This document shows positions 1-11,389 of a stretch of 64,000 nt of DNA, in pieces. Positions within the stretch are counted from its first letter, which is position 1. Every line of letters begins with the position of its first letter. The DNA lies in contig JAIXMG010000009.1 in NCBI GenBank assembly GCA_025201345.1, positions 1,054,001 through 1,118,000 of the forward strand, written 5' to 3'. The position numbers and the translations under genes were made by a program. This stretch comes from Thamnidium elegans. Taxonomy: Eukaryota > Mucoromycota > Mucoromycetes > Mucorales > Mucoraceae. A model generated the notes under the pieces. It was not told the DNA's origin, ran no database searches, and saw only the letters and a list, made by a program, of their open reading frames with translations.

Positions 1-1022
1 AAGTTGTTGCGAAAATCGTTCGCTAAAGTACCGAATATTAACCTTTGTAAGACAAACATTGATATCCTTTGTATTTTTGTGGTTTTGATGGTTCCATTGT
101 TGAAATAAAGGTGTAAATAAAACGATCAATAGTTTATTCTATAGATTTTGTTCGTTTAGTTTTTTTTTTGTTTTTGTTATTTACTCTCTCTCTCTCAAAA
201 ATTTACATTTTTTTCTGTTTCTGTTTCTGTTAATCCGGATTTCTTCCGTGGTTGTAGCACTTTCGGTTTTTTAGGCGCACTATAGGACGAAGGAATCTTT
301 ACAGGAGACGCCATAGACATTGGCTGTGGCGTATTTTGTGTTTGCGACTGCTGTGAATTTTGTGATTGCGAAAAAGACGATAAAGGCTTTAAAAAAGGGC
401 TAGGTTTAACATTACGTTTCTGTTTCTGACTATCAGGAATTGTGCCAGGAAATGGTCTTTTTTGATATACATCGTCTTGTTCTTTTAATCTAGCCAATTC
501 TTGTCTTAGGCGTAATATATCTCTATCCTAAATAATAGTGTTAATTTTTTTTTTTTTTGAAGAGGGGGTGTGGGGGCAAATGAATACATGCTTTTTCTTT
601 TAGTATGCTTTTTGCTTCTTCTAATTCTCTTTTGCGATGTTCGTCGTCATTGTTCGCTTGCGTTAATTCTGATCGGTGTAAACGAAATCGTAAGTTTTCA
701 ATAGTATGTTCTGCCTAATTAAAAAAAAAAAAAGAAGACTGTCAAAAAGAGATAAAGAGAGAGAGAGAGAACACACACAAAAAAAGGTATTCATTACTTC
801 TAGTAAACTTTGACTTTTAGTTGACGTTCGTCCAATAGCAGGAATATGGGTAGGTTGTTCATTAGTTGAAGCATGTTCAATTGGAGGTACCAAATTCAGT
901 TGTGTATCGGTGGTTCTAACTTGCTGAGAACTAAGATATATTTCTTCTTTTTGCTGTAAAGCTAATAAGTCCTCTGAGCCTAGTTCAAAATCATCAAATT
1001 CTTGATCAATATCCATTTCCAT
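1..1022 (-). CDS. ATRIP/Rad26/Lcd1-like checkpoint protein, 5' portion (runs off the window)
   Basis: Probable subunit that brings the ATR/Mec1 kinase to RPA-coated single-stranded DNA in the DNA-damage checkpoint. The start at 1022 opens an acidic N-terminus (MEMDIDQEFDDFELGSEDLL). Proposed exons are 798-1022, 592-714, 207-527 and 1-22, all phase 0. Exons 2-3 give a charged heptad-like coiled coil (ENLRFRLHRSELTQ, DRDILRLRQELARLKEQDD) followed by a Ser/Gln-rich linker, as in fungal ATRIP proteins. The intron between exons 2 and 3 only works with a GC donor (GCATGT, 591-586). The last intron (23-206) is long and tentative; without it the protein would stop at 195. Only the N-terminal third is visible, so the name rests on architecture and weak similarity. 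Confidence 0.5.
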
Positions 1023-1443
1023 TTTGACATATATAATTTATTAAAAGAAAAAGAACAAAAAGATTTAAAGAGCAGCAAATACACGAAAAGAGGTTTTTTT
1101 TTTCTTGCACGCGCGTGTGACGTTGTCTTCGTGGTTTTAAATAAACACATTTTCATAATAAACAAGCTTTTTTTTTTTCCTTTTTCTTCTTTCTTTACTT
1201 TCTCCTTTTTTGTATTACAGAAAAAAAGACGTGTGAGTAACAAACAAAAAAGTAACATGTTGTAGTTCGCACAATTTTTTTTTTATACAGTTTATTCTAT
1301 TTAGTAATCCCTCCTTTGAAATACATATATATACCTATACGATTTCAACATTGCGCGAGAAAAAAAAAAAAAGAGACAGACAGAGAGAGAGAGAGAAAGA
1401 GAGAAGGACATATAAGAAATAGTCAGTCGATAATATATATAGG
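1023..1443. promoter_or_regulatory. Divergent intergenic region between ATRIP-like and YEATS genes
   Basis: About 420 bases separate two divergently transcribed genes, so it should hold both promoters. It contains poly-A/T tracts and a GA-rich microsatellite around 1374-1408. No defined element could be assigned. Confidence 0.4.
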
Positions 1444-2798
1444 ATGGTAAATATATAGTTTACAACAAAATTATAAATATATAATTAAAAAAAAAGGGTG
1501 ATGAATTAGAACGAATATACACAAGAGATCAAGATTATCTGTCAAAATCATATAATGAAAGGAAGTTTAAAGGCATCAGAAGGACATCCGTGGAGAAACT
1601 GGAAGATAAAAGTGGTAGCGGTAGATAATCATCGAGAAAAGAAGGGTAAATTAAGTTACTTGTTAGATCATGTTGAATATATGTTGCATCCAACCTTTGA
1701 GAACCCAAGAAGAGGTAGTTTATATTATATATATAAAAAGTATATATATATATAAAAAATAACAAACTAAATCTTTCTAGTGTTTATGAAGGAGCCTTAC
1801 TTATTACAAGAAAAAGGTTGGGGTGAATTTGATATGCGTGTAGTCTTATTCTTTACCAATAATTTGGCTGAACCAGAGAACATTTTTTTTGATTTACACT
1901 TTCGAGAATCAACTTATACCATTTTGCATAAAATTCATTTTCAAAATCCATCTCCCGAATTCATAAAATTATTATCCATCGAATTACCATCAACAGATAC
2001 ACAACATATATCAGATCACAGTCTAAAAAAGCGTAGAACGAGTCCTTCTTCTTCAACAACAACAACAACTAAAAAGATAAAGACTCCTCCTTCCATATCT
2101 TCGCCTGCTCAGTTTAGTGATGGCCCTTTAACTCCTTCTTCTTCTTATTATAACAACAACAAATACCCTTCTTCGCCTGCTATTATTAATAATCAATATC
2201 AGCAACAACAACAACAAGATCAGGATTTATTCTCAAATACTATAGTATCAGATGACTTGTTTCGCGCTATACATGGATTTAGACAAAATATAGATGAAGA
2301 TATCATTATTGACGATGTATATCAAGAAAAAGATTTAGATACTGTAAACCCAATACATGGTAAATCAATAGAGGATAGTATAAGAATAGCTTGGGGACTA
2401 CCAGAGGTAAAAAGCACCGGTTTTTTTTTTTTTTTTTCGTTTTCTTCGTTTTTTATTAACACACAAAAACAGGGTTTGGACATGTTAGAATTAGCAAAAA
2501 GACTTAGTCTACGAACACCAGAACAAACAGAGGAAATAGAAGCGTTAATTAAAAACCATAAAAGAGATGGCATCTATGTAGAAGAGAATGATGGTATCTA
2601 TGCTTATAAATTTAAATATATAGATAGAAAACTAATACACATATATTAGACGAATTTATTGTGGACCTTTATTCACTCGGTCCTGAATTACTAAATCAAT
2701 TATGGGATTATACAGAACGAAAGAAAATGTCCTTTCGTACAGCTTTATCACCATTTTCACTTGTGCAAGCAAACACGATCATGATTGAAGAAGATTAA
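1444..2798 (+). CDS. YEATS-domain protein with C-terminal AHD (AF9/ENL/Taf14 family)
   Basis: Nuclear reader of acylated histone lysines, a family found in TFIID, SWI/SNF, INO80/NuA4 and elongation complexes. Exons are 1444-1446, 1510-1714, 1781-2406, 2473-2593 and 2650-2798, giving 367 aa. The first exon is only the ATG, followed by GTAAAT. This start restores the β-strand NEYTQEIKIICQNHI that aligns with Taf14 RIKTQQHI. The YEATS core includes GHPWRNWKIKVV, MLHPTFENP and EKGWGEFDMRV. A Ser/Thr/Gln-rich low-complexity middle follows. The C-terminus (LDMLELAKRLSLRTPEQ to DEFIVDLYSLGPELLNQL) matches the ANC1-homology domain of AF9/ENL, which folds on binding partner peptides. YEATS plus AHD points to the AF9/ENL/Taf14 branch, not Yaf9. 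Very sure of family, less of complex. Confidence 0.88.
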
Positions 2799-2906
2799 GG
2801 AAACCATTATATATAACATATATTCATACATATACACATGCAAACATGCAACAACAACAAAACAAAAAAAAACAAAATGTATTATTATTAATTTTAATTA
2901 CAACTT

Positions 2907-5110
2907 TTATAAACCTACTCGGAATAAAACTTGCTTTCCCTTTTTCCCTTTTTTCTTCCTATTTATTGTATTTGCATCAGAGTCTTCAGGCTCAGTAGTA
3001 TTAGTAGACGAAGTTTCCCCCCAAGCATTTACATTTGATTTTTTTAACATGGCATTGATATCTGCTCTTCTAGAGGATGTAGCTGTAGGTAAAGCTGGAA
3101 ACAATTGTTGAAGGTCGTTTTGTGATGTATTTCTAGGTGTACTTGAACCACTCCAAGGCGTCGATTGAGCAAGTGGTGGTGGAAACGTAGGTTGAACTGC
3201 ACCTGCATCTACTGCGGCTGATGCAACTTTATCCCAAACACCTGCTTTTTTCTTTTGATTAGCTGTTCTTTTTCCATTAGGTGCCTTGACAACTAAAACA
3301 CGAGGCGATTCTTCTCTCTGATAAATATATATATATTAATATAAGTATCAATAATAACATGTCCGTACTTACAGGGTTCTTCTTTTGATTCCATGTACGA
3401 ACCATTTCTGATTTTAATGTTCTATTATCAACTAAATCCTTAGCACTCTTTAATACTTTGGCTGTAAATTCGGCATCTTTATCACATAAATCATATACCG
3501 AGTTTACATAGGTATCTGTATCTATGGATAAACTTGTAAAAGCATTTGTCAACTGACGAAACTTTACAACTTTACTAAAATTTTTAAGCATATCCGCAAT
3601 ACCATCTAACGCCGCCGCATGTCGAGATACAATACCGGTATCTGATTCATTAGCAGGTGAAGATCTTCCGCTGTTATTATTATCTTCACCTAATGTAGGC
3701 CAATGGTCTTGTTCTGTCAATTGAAGTGATCCCAATCTACCGTTTAAAAAGGAAGGTGAGGTACGGGTGGATCCATTCATATCAGGAAAATCTTCTGCAG
3801 TTAATCTAACAGATTGAGATTGTTGTTGTTGTTGTTGTTGTTGTTGTCTACTACTGCTACCATTTCTTGGTTGCCCGTAGTTCAAGTTGACATCAACACG
3901 ACGAGCTTCACTTTGCTTGGCTCTTTGTTGACGAGATAATCCATTACCATGCGTCTCTACCTTTATATATAGTATCAGCACACGGGTTTTTTTTTTCATT
4001 ATGTAATCTTAAAAAAACTTACCTCGTGTGCTTTTAAATCAATATCAGAATCAAATACAACAAACTTATTATCCAAGCATTCCTTATAAATACACAAATA
4101 ATGATCTTGTTTAAAATGTTTTTCCAGACTATCATAATTAGCATAATACTGTCTTTGAATTCCCTTTTTTAAGCACAAATGACACTGTTCGTGTTTATCT
4201 CTGCAATGTTCAAACAATTCATCAGCACCATAAAACCTAGATTGACAAAATACGCATTCAGGATGTCCCGAGAACCCAGTTTCGTCCTCTTTATTAAACG
4301 ATGCATCCCCTTGCAAATTATGTTTTTGCAATTGGTCTTTGGTATATAACGTATGTTCGTGTGCAAATATTTTCTTGTTTCGAATACACAAGTCACAGCA
4401 GTTACGTTTATGCGCTTGTTTGACATGACGCTTTAATTCTTGCCAGTTTTCAAACGCTTCTTCACAATCTGGTTCGGCACAATTGTGCTGTAAAAGAATC
4501 ATCGTGTCTTGGTACATGGTCTCTGTCTCAAACCGAATACCGTTTTTAGGATCGTAAAACGGTGTGTCTTCTCGTTTATAGTCGTCGTAAAGTTTTTCAG
4601 CATCAGTAGTAAATATAACTCTTTTAGATTCTGCCTAAAAGGGGATATATACATGTTGAGTATTTTTTTTTATTAGTGCAAGATGCCCCTGGTTTTTTTT
4701 CTTCTTACCTTGCAGTAAGCACAATTCTTAGTCTTATAAAGCACTCTTAATCGCAAGGTACATAAATGACACGTACGATGGTTACAAGGTCCAACCGCAA
4801 AATATTCTATAGGTCTAGTACAAATAAAGCATCCTTCGGCAGAGTCATCCTCCTCTTGATCTTTAACAATCTTTTTAAAGCCTTTTAAAGGTGCCTTGAC
4901 AGCCTTTTCTGTCTTTTCTGTCTTTTCTGTCTTTTCTGTCTTTTCTGTCTTTTCCGTCTTTTCTGTTTTTTCTGTCTTTTTGGTACCTTCAGAGGTAGAC
5001 GCGTCTGCATTGTCTGCTTTCTTGTTCTTGGGACGATGACGATAGTTCCTCTTCTTTTTATTGGTTTCGGAAGAAGAAGAAGATTGATTGACTGAATGAT
5101 TAGGTTCCAT
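2907..5110 (-). CDS. HEL2: RING/C2H2 E3 ubiquitin ligase Hel2/ZNF598
   Basis: Detects collided ribosomes and ubiquitinates 40S proteins to start ribosome-associated quality control; cytosolic. Four phase-0 exons (4709-5110, 4023-4634, 3373-3960, 2907-3317) give about 670 aa. The RING is complete: C94, C97, C109, H111, C114, C117, C130 and C133, with the family signature YFAVGPCNHRTCHLC. Exon 2 carries the Hel2-type C2H2 zinc fingers (CAEPDCEEAFENWQELKRH; CVFCQSRFYGADELFEHC). Exon 3 has a poly-Gln stretch and conserved LTAEDFPDMNG and DHWPTLGE segments. The C-terminus is basic (NRKKKGKKGK). An EKT tripeptide array lies before the RING. It ends about 110 bases from the end of the convergent YEATS gene. 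Length fits the family. Confidence 0.93.
4911..4976 (-). repeat. 9-bp coding minisatellite (Glu-Lys-Thr array) in HEL2
   Basis: A nine-base unit (GAAAAGACA on the coding strand) is repeated about eight times with few substitutions. It encodes (EKT)n at residues about 46-69, upstream of the RING. Reading frame is kept whatever the copy number. Confidence 0.85.
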
Positions 5111-5484
5111 ACTTAATTTTGAAAAAGATAAAATAAAAAAAAGCTTTTTTTTTTTTTTTTTTTTTTTTCTTACCTAAAAATAATAACTTGAACCGCAGTA
5201 CACATTAACCAATAAAAAAAATTTGTTTTATTTTCGAAAACAAGTTATTTCACATGCTATGAAGAACAAAAAAAGTTTAAAAATCACACACAGAAAAAAA
5301 AAGTTGTCAACATCATATGATTCTTTTGCAGTTTTCTTGTAAACAGTTACATCTCATTTTCGATTAAACAGCAAGTGTTTCAGTGCCCACAAGTTAAGGT
5401 ATAAAAGTATACATTTCTCTTTTTCTCTTTTTTTTTTTTTTTGGTTTTTTTTTTTTTTTATATATATATTTCTAAATAAGAAAA
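5111..5484. promoter_or_regulatory. Divergent promoter region, HEL2 / perilipin-like gene
   Basis: About 370 bases between divergent start codons. It contains long T tracts (5143-5168, 5425-5460) just before the plus-strand start. No specific factor site is recognised. Confidence 0.4.
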
Positions 5485-6567
5485 ATGAGTAGTATCTCTA
5501 GTAGACAAGAAGAAGATGATCAATTCAGTCATCCTTCAGGTAATAAATACACCCATACGAACAAAAAAGAAAAAACCCATTACTTATACAAATGTTTCTT
5601 TTAAGATGATGATTCTTATAGTACAGGTGCAGACTCAGGCTTTAGCATAGGTCCAGAAGAAGATGAAAAGTTACAAATGAAAGCCAAGCAAGAAAAAGAA
5701 GAAGAGCCTGTTATTGTCATAGTCCAAGAAACTACTCCACCCAGCTTCTTTTCTCGCCTTGTTTCCATCCCAATCATCCAAGATAGTTTTATGGGCGCTC
5801 AAAACATTGTACGACAACATGCAGTTGGTCAAAAGGCACTTGAATATGCTGAAACAAAGTTGCAGAGTATGGTAGTTCAAGCCCAACCCTACTTACCCAC
5901 AGACAATACTGGTCGCATGCTTTCTCGAGCTAATTCGTTTGGTAATCGATCACTTGATCTACTTGAAAAACAGTTCCCTTCTATTTCTTCTCCTACACAA
6001 GAATTGGTTCAACCTATTACGGGACGTATTGAATTTGCTGTATCCCATCTGAAGGAAAGAAAATCCAGTGTGGTTGATGCTCGTATTGAATCGCTTGCTA
6101 CCTCACTTGAATCTTTACTTGATCAATACCTTCCTGCTTCTGAAAAGGAACAAGAAGTTACGGAACAATCCGGTAGTAATCGTCTTTTGAACGTTATTAA
6201 CTTATTATCTACTCGAGCATCTAAGCGAATCTCTAAAAAGGTTTCCGCTACAAACGATGAAGAAAAAAAGATGAAACAAATTATTCATGCTTGGGTGCTG
6301 GAACAAGTCAACACAATGGCTCAACAACCACAAGTAGAGTCTCTTGTAACGAAATTCTTTCATGATAAATCTCCAATACAGGTCATGTATAACTTTACTC
6401 AAACAGAGTTTGATAAAGTACGTCAAGAACTAAATAAGCCAAACATCAGTCACATGGACAGAATTCGTAATATTTTGGTTTTATCTCAAACTGATATCTT
6501 GTTACCCTTGTATAACTCTATTTGGACTCGTCAACCCGCTAAAGTTGAACAGGTTCAAGTAAATTAA
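5485..6567 (+). CDS. Perilipin-family lipid-droplet protein
   Basis: Expected to coat lipid droplets and control access of lipases to stored triacylglycerol. Exons 5485-5539 and 5606-6567 (intron 66 bases) give 338 aa. After an acidic N-terminus, the PAT-like core runs from FFSRLVSIPIIQDSF through AQPYLPTDNTGRML and FGNRSLDLLEKQFPSI to PTQELVQPI. This matches the order of animal perilipins (NLPLV, PIIQKLEPQ, CKGLDRIEERLPIL, PSTQIV) and the fungal MPL1/LDP type. The C-terminal 11-mer-like amphipathic helices fit membrane or droplet binding. No signal peptide is seen. It belongs to a lineage that often stores much oil, which suits the role. Confidence 0.75.
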
Positions 6568-7038
6568 ATCATTTTTCTTACTGCTTATTTATCTCCACAC
6601 ACACATATATATATATATATTTTTATTATAAATAAATATCCATTTTTTTTTTGCAGAAAACCCTTTTTTTATTAAAAAAAAGTCTATATTTATTTGTTCT
6701 AGAGGGGCGTAAAGTATATTAACTTTTAGTTACATAATTTGTAATAAAACAAATAGAATGATCTGATAGTGATTGTCAAATTATAAACAAAAGTGATCAA
6801 ACGCTCTAGTGTTTCTTCTTTTATATATACACACATAAAAAAAAAGTGGTTTGTTATTATTATTACGCGTGTTTTTTTTTGAAGATGCACATGCTTATTA
6901 TAAAACATTCAAACATTTACTTTTTTCGTTCACACTCGAGAAAAAAAAAGGGAAAAAAATACTTCTATACATATACAGATGTACATAACAAATATAATCG
7001 ATTTTAAGAAAAAAAAGTATGCATGTTTTTATTATTAT
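6568..7038. other. Convergent intergenic region
   Basis: About 470 AT-rich bases between the 3' ends of the perilipin-like gene and the minus-strand membrane-protein gene. It contains TA-repeat and A/T tracts (for example 6606-6620). No gene seen. Confidence 0.5.
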
Positions 7039-8479
7039 TTATACATAAGTCAATTGAAGACTACCATTAGAAACTGATAAACGAATCGAATTCTTGGTGT
7101 GTTCATTATTACCATAATAACCAGATGTTTCACCCCATCGATTAGATTTGCGATGAATCTTTTGAGGAACAGAAGATTCAACTGTACGTCTTCCTGTATA
7201 GGATTTTAAACTAAATGTACTATCAAAGTTAGAAGGTACCTTGAGGTTAATATGACCATTGGAAGTTCTTAAATCAAGAGGAATAACTGTATCTTGAGTT
7301 AATGGTTTAATGCTCTTGATTGCGATATCTGTATGACCATTAGCAATCGATACATGAAGCTCATCAGATAAGGTATCAATAACACCCGATACATGACCAT
7401 TAGCTACAACAAAAGCAGTTTGACCAGAAGTAATGCCCTATTATTATTTTTTAACATAAAATTATTAATACATGTATAAAAAAAAAGGGGGGAGATTTTT
7501 TTTTTTTTTTAAAAAAAAACTACCTCTGAAAAATCAACATAACCATTGGCAACAGCAACAGCAACTTGATCAAATGTTAATCCTTTCTTAAGTGTAACTC
7601 CACTATTGGCTAAAGAGATATCAAGCACTTCAAGAGATTTAGCATTAGGTACCCGAATAGTGATGTCGATGGTAACACACGCATTCTCGATGTAAGAACC
7701 ATCAGACTACACAGAATAAAAAAAAAGTTAATTTTTTATATGAATATATAAAAAGGGAAACAAGGACTTACTCTGATTGTAAGTGCATAAAGTCCATTCT
7801 CAGCACTCTCTTCTTTTTCGATCCAGTAAACATCTTGTAACTCTTTATTGTTAAACTTTAAATCAAATTCCACAATCACTTTCGAAATATGTTTATCCTC
7901 TAATACAGTTGTTTCACCACCCTGTTTAAAAAAAAAAGTAAGGTTTCAAAATATACAATAAAAAAGAAAAAAAAAACTTACAGAGATACTGATTGATTTT
8001 CCGCGATGTTGATTTGCCTTTTGTTTAACAGATAATTCAGGGAATTGAGAAGGATTGAATTCGAACTTGGAAAGACCATCGTAAGGAATGGAAGGTTTCA
8101 CGCTACAGCCCAAGTTTACTTGAGATGACATCTACATATATAAAAAAAGGTTATTGTTATTGTTATTATTTTTTTAACGTTGTGTTTATATAATCACCTG
8201 ATTTTGATTAAACGCTAAAATATCACTTGTAGTAACAAGATCTTGTACAGTTTTAGTAGCTTGTACAGGCGCATCACTAAAGATCGAGTTATAAATATCT
8301 TGATGATATCCACTTTGTACTGAGAAGATGATGATCAAAAAGACAAATAAACACACTTGACGTCTATATTTCGATTTAAACACTCTGTTCTTGTAGCATT
8401 CTATTCTTTGGCATTCTTCTGTAGTAGTAGGAAGCAGTGGCATTTTTTCTTGTATATATATATTACCAGAAGCAGACAT
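7039..8479 (-). CDS. Type II membrane protein with DUF4097-like β-repeat ectodomain
   Basis: Five exons (8198-8479, 7982-8131, 7772-7921, 7524-7706, 7039-7437), all phase 0, give 387 aa. The N-terminal 40 residues are soluble and basic (KNRVFKSKYRRQ). One hydrophobic segment (VCLFVFLIIIFSV) then suggests a signal anchor. The remainder is a repetitive β-rich region with recurring short units such as VAVANGYVDF, FVVANGHVSGVI, VSIANGHTDIAI and LRTSNGHINLKV. This is the pattern of DUF4097-type putative adhesins, thought to form a right-handed β-helix. Function is unknown. A cell-surface or vacuolar-lumen structural role is inferred only from topology. The gene model is well supported by the open phase-0 joins. 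Confidence 0.7.
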
Positions 8480-8960
8480 TGTTGTTGTTATTAGTTTTTA
8501 ACTGATTTATTATTATTTTTTCCACGGCAACCCCCCCTTTATATATCTTTTTTTTTTTTAAAAAAAAAAGGTGATACTACGTGTAACTTGAGCCCTTGGC
8601 CCTTGGCAAATCAGCCAAGAAAACTTGACTTTTTTTTTCGTAGTCATATTTTCACTCTTTTAGGAATATAATTATAAATCTAGTAATAAAAAAAAAAAAA
8701 AAAATGGGTGCTGATCTCAAGTGACGATATAATATAGTTTTCTGGTAAATATATTACAGATATAGTAATATCTCAGAATATAATATAGTTTTCTAATACA
8801 CCGTATAAGATCTTGTATATACCTTTTTTAAAATATTTATTTTTTGCCTGTGTCACTTCTTTTTTGTTATTATTGTAAAAAATGCTAACGTGAAGAATAT
8901 GTCAAAAAAAAAGGTAAATTAAAAAGGGGATTTAAAAAATTCTATCAACTAATTACGACT
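8480..8960. other. AT-rich spacer at the edge of the accessory island
   Basis: No gene recognised. A short direct repeat (TATAATATAGTTTTCT, about 8729 and 8780) and A/T tracts are the only structure seen. It includes the upstream region of the membrane-protein gene. Confidence 0.4.
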
Positions 8961-9690
8961 ATGGTTAAACAAAACTGGACTACAGAAGACGAAGAACAAT
9001 TATGCTACTCTTATCTTGAGGTATCAATGGGCTCTATCGTTGGTCGTAACCAAAAACATGATATCTTTTGGAAACGTATAAGAGCTCATTACAATGATGA
9101 ATGCGATAGACCTGAACGTACATAGATAGATTTAAATAATCATTGGGCCATTATTGACGAAGCCGATTTAAAGTTTTTTGGCTGTTATCAACGGGCTCAA
9201 TATACAAATTTTGATGCTGTAAAAACTAATTATATTAATATATATATACATATATATCGAGAAAAAATAACTAGTATATATTATTATCTTTAGAGCTAAA
9301 AGGAGCAACCAGCAAGTGCCATGTATTAACAAGATTCAGATAAACCCTTTGATTTAACTCATTGTTGGAATATACTTCGTAAAAACACCTAGATGGGCCA
9401 CTCAGAGAAATATGATGAATATGTCTCGTCCTATTGGGACAAAATGAGCCAAGGTAGCACAAACAAACAAAAAAGCTTCGAAAGACTATGCAAGCTAGAC
9501 TTGCTGAAGTAACACAACGATTTATAGATTTGCAAGCTAGATTTGACGATGTGGCACAGCAATCTCCAGATATTTGAATTATTGCTGTGAATACGTCTGA
9601 AGAAAGTTTCTTGATCGTTTTAAAGCTTCCCAAGCCCTTGAAGAGAAACAAAAGAAGGTTGTGATGATAATAGAAGATAGTGATTAAAAA
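8961..9690 (+). pseudogene. Decayed NAM-associated/SANT-like DNA-binding protein gene
   Basis: The first fragment, 8961-9125, reads WTTEDEEQLCYSYLEVSMGS, IVGRNQKHDIFWKRI and AHYNDE, then hits TAG. This is the SANT/Myb-like helix set of the NAM-associated proteins found near Harbinger-type transposons in plants and fungi. The next 100 bases still encode NHWAIIDEADLKFFGCYQRA, the third conserved block. After an AT-rich gap, 9335-9570 encodes HCWNILRKN and, after a frameshift, TPRWATQRNMMNMSRPIGTK and a coiled tail (AEVTQRFIDLQARFDDV). Stops and shifts between conserved blocks show it is no longer functional. Its transposon link is by family only. Confidence 0.7.
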
Positions 9691-9924
9691 TATAATAGAC
9701 ATGTAAATATTGACTAGTTATACCCCGATCTGCTTTAAAAAGCATCAAAGTGGTATAGATGGCTAAAAGCCAGTAGAAAACTTTCTATTCCTTTACTCCT
9801 CTCTCTTCTTATCCCTTTACCAGCGGTTTAATTTATAGAAAATTGATTTTCAAAACAAACAAAGAAAGGTATACGGTCATCATAACGAGATTTGATATTT
9901 CGTTCTCTTATTTTAATAAGCAAG

Positions 9925-10146
9925 TAGCAAAAAACAATCGTCTTTTCTATTTTATCTGCTTCGGCCGATAAGCCATTTCTTCCCGATGACCGATTGTATC
10001 CAGCCGAATATAGCTCTGATGAATATATCAGTTGTGAAGACGGAATATCTTATGTACACACCTGTTCGGAAGGTTGAAAGTTTAATTATGTATACTGTGT
10101 ATGAAAACCTCCTTTGACCAGAGGGTTATGTACCTTTGAAGATTAA
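9925..10146 (+). pseudogene. Decayed CBM14 chitin-binding peptide, copy 1
   Basis: Aligned by eye with the intact gene at 10510. The signal-peptide region is recognisable (AAAACAATCGTCTTTTCTAT) but the ATG is lost. An in-frame TGA sits where the intact copy has LQ of GLQFN, and several frames are disturbed. The segment SSDEYISCEDGISYVHTC and the tail PPLTRGLCTFED are still readable. Flanking sequence on both sides also matches the intact copy, so this is a dead member of the same tandem series. Confidence 0.8.
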
Positions 10147-10261
10147 CGGATAACTAGTTTTTTTTTTCTTGCTAAAGAATAAACTTTTTTTTATACAACT
10201 TATATTTTTACTTATTAAACTTGGTTTATTGCTATATTATTTTTTAATACTAATGATGCTA

Positions 10262-10440
10262 TCTGATACACGATATACATAGAAAAGATAACGTTTAATT
10301 GAACGGGGCATTCAAAGCGAGAAAACGAGTGTGTGCATGCTGATCATATCACTGTTTTGCATGAATTTTCACAGAATATTCGCAGATGCGCCAGAAGTAA
10401 CGGACGCAGTTTGAGAGTTTTGAGCCCAGAAAAAAAAAAA
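10262..10440 (+). repeat. Conserved upstream block of the CBM14 tandem unit (copy a)
   Basis: Includes CATAGAAAAGATAACGTTTA, GCATGCTGATCATATCACTG and TTTTCACAGAATATTCGCAG. The same order of words returns at 10920-11110 and, more diverged, at 11820-12010 and 12940-13175. It marks the duplicated unit and may carry the promoter. Confidence 0.75.
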
Positions 10441-10509
10441 AAAACTATAAATTTCTCGTTACGAGATTTGATATTTCTTTTTCTTTTATAATTTATTACA
10501 TTGTTAAAA

Positions 10510-10755
10510 ATGCAGAAAACAATCATCTTGGCTATTTTATCCAGTTTATATCTTGCTTCCGCCGTTTACATTTCTGATCAAGTATGTCATACAGAAGAAG
10601 GATTGTACCCATCTGAAGACAATTGTGATGAGTATATTAGTTGCGAAGATGGAATACCTTATGTACACATCTGTCCAGAAGGCTTACAGTTTAATACTGA
10701 ATACAGTGGATGCGAGCCTCCTTTGACCAAAGGGTCATGTACCTTTGACGATTAG
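10510..10755 (+). CDS. Secreted CBM14-type chitin-binding peptide, copy 2 (intact)
   Basis: A protein of 81 aa without introns. The first 18-20 residues (MQKTIILAILSSLYLASAVY) form a clear signal peptide. The mature part has six cysteines spaced C-x12-C-x5-C-x9-C-x12-C-x8-C, the CBM14/peritrophin-A pattern, with aromatic residues placed as in chitin binders (DEYISC, YVHIC, LQFN). Such small secreted domains in fungi (Avr4-like) bind and shield cell-wall chitin; that function is inferred here. The start chosen is the ATG at 10510, after which the signal peptide begins. The 5' flank (GAGATTTGATATTTCTTTTT) is shared with the copy at 11390. Confidence 0.85.
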   Translation: MQKTIILAILSSLYLASAVYISDQVCHTEEGLYPSEDNCDEYISCEDGIPYVHICPEGLQFNTEYSGCEPPLTKGSCTFDD

Positions 10756-10919
10756 CCTATAACTAGTTTATTTTTCTTACTAAAGAATAAAGCTTTTTTT
10801 TTTTTTTTTTTTTTTTTACTAAAGAATAAACTTTTTATTTTATACAACTTATATAATTACGTATTATTAAACTTGATTTATTGCTATATCATTTTTAAAA
10901 AAAAAATAAGTTTTAATAT

Positions 10920-11130
10920 TTATGATGCTAAATATCTGATACACAACTATACATAGAAAAGATAAAGTTTAATTGAATGGGGTATTTAAAACGAGAAAAC
11001 GAGAAAACGAGTATATGCATGCTGATCATATCACTGTGTTGTATTAGGGGTCTATGGATTTTCACAGAATATTCGTTGATGCGTCAAAATTAGAGGACAC
11101 AGTTGAGAGTCTCGAACCCAGAAAGGAAAA
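10920..11130 (+). repeat. Conserved upstream block of the CBM14 tandem unit (copy b)
   Basis: Repeats the word order of 10262-10440 (CATAGAAAAGATAAAGTTTA, GCATGCTGATCATATCACTG, TTTTCACAGAATATTCGTTG), with a small insertion and an extra GAGAAAAC unit. It precedes copy 3. Confidence 0.75.
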
Positions 11131-11389
11131 AGACATAGAGATATACATTTTCATTTTTTTTTTATGCTTTCAAAGCAGTTAAGAAAACTATAATCGTTTT
11201 CGATCTACTCAGAATTATATAAATTAATTAACTAAAATCAATTTAATCCTTTACTTTAGTACTCCTTCCCCTCCTTCCCCTCCTTTTACTTATTAGAACA
11301 AAGAAAAAACTATTTCAAAAAAACTATAAAGACCTCTTTACGAGATTTTATATTTCTTTTTCTTTTTATAATTTATTACTTTATTAAAA

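Noticed and set aside
1002..1265. Overlapping ORFs on both strands upstream of the ATRIP-like gene
   Set aside because: They consist of A/T-tract translation and sit in the divergent promoter region.
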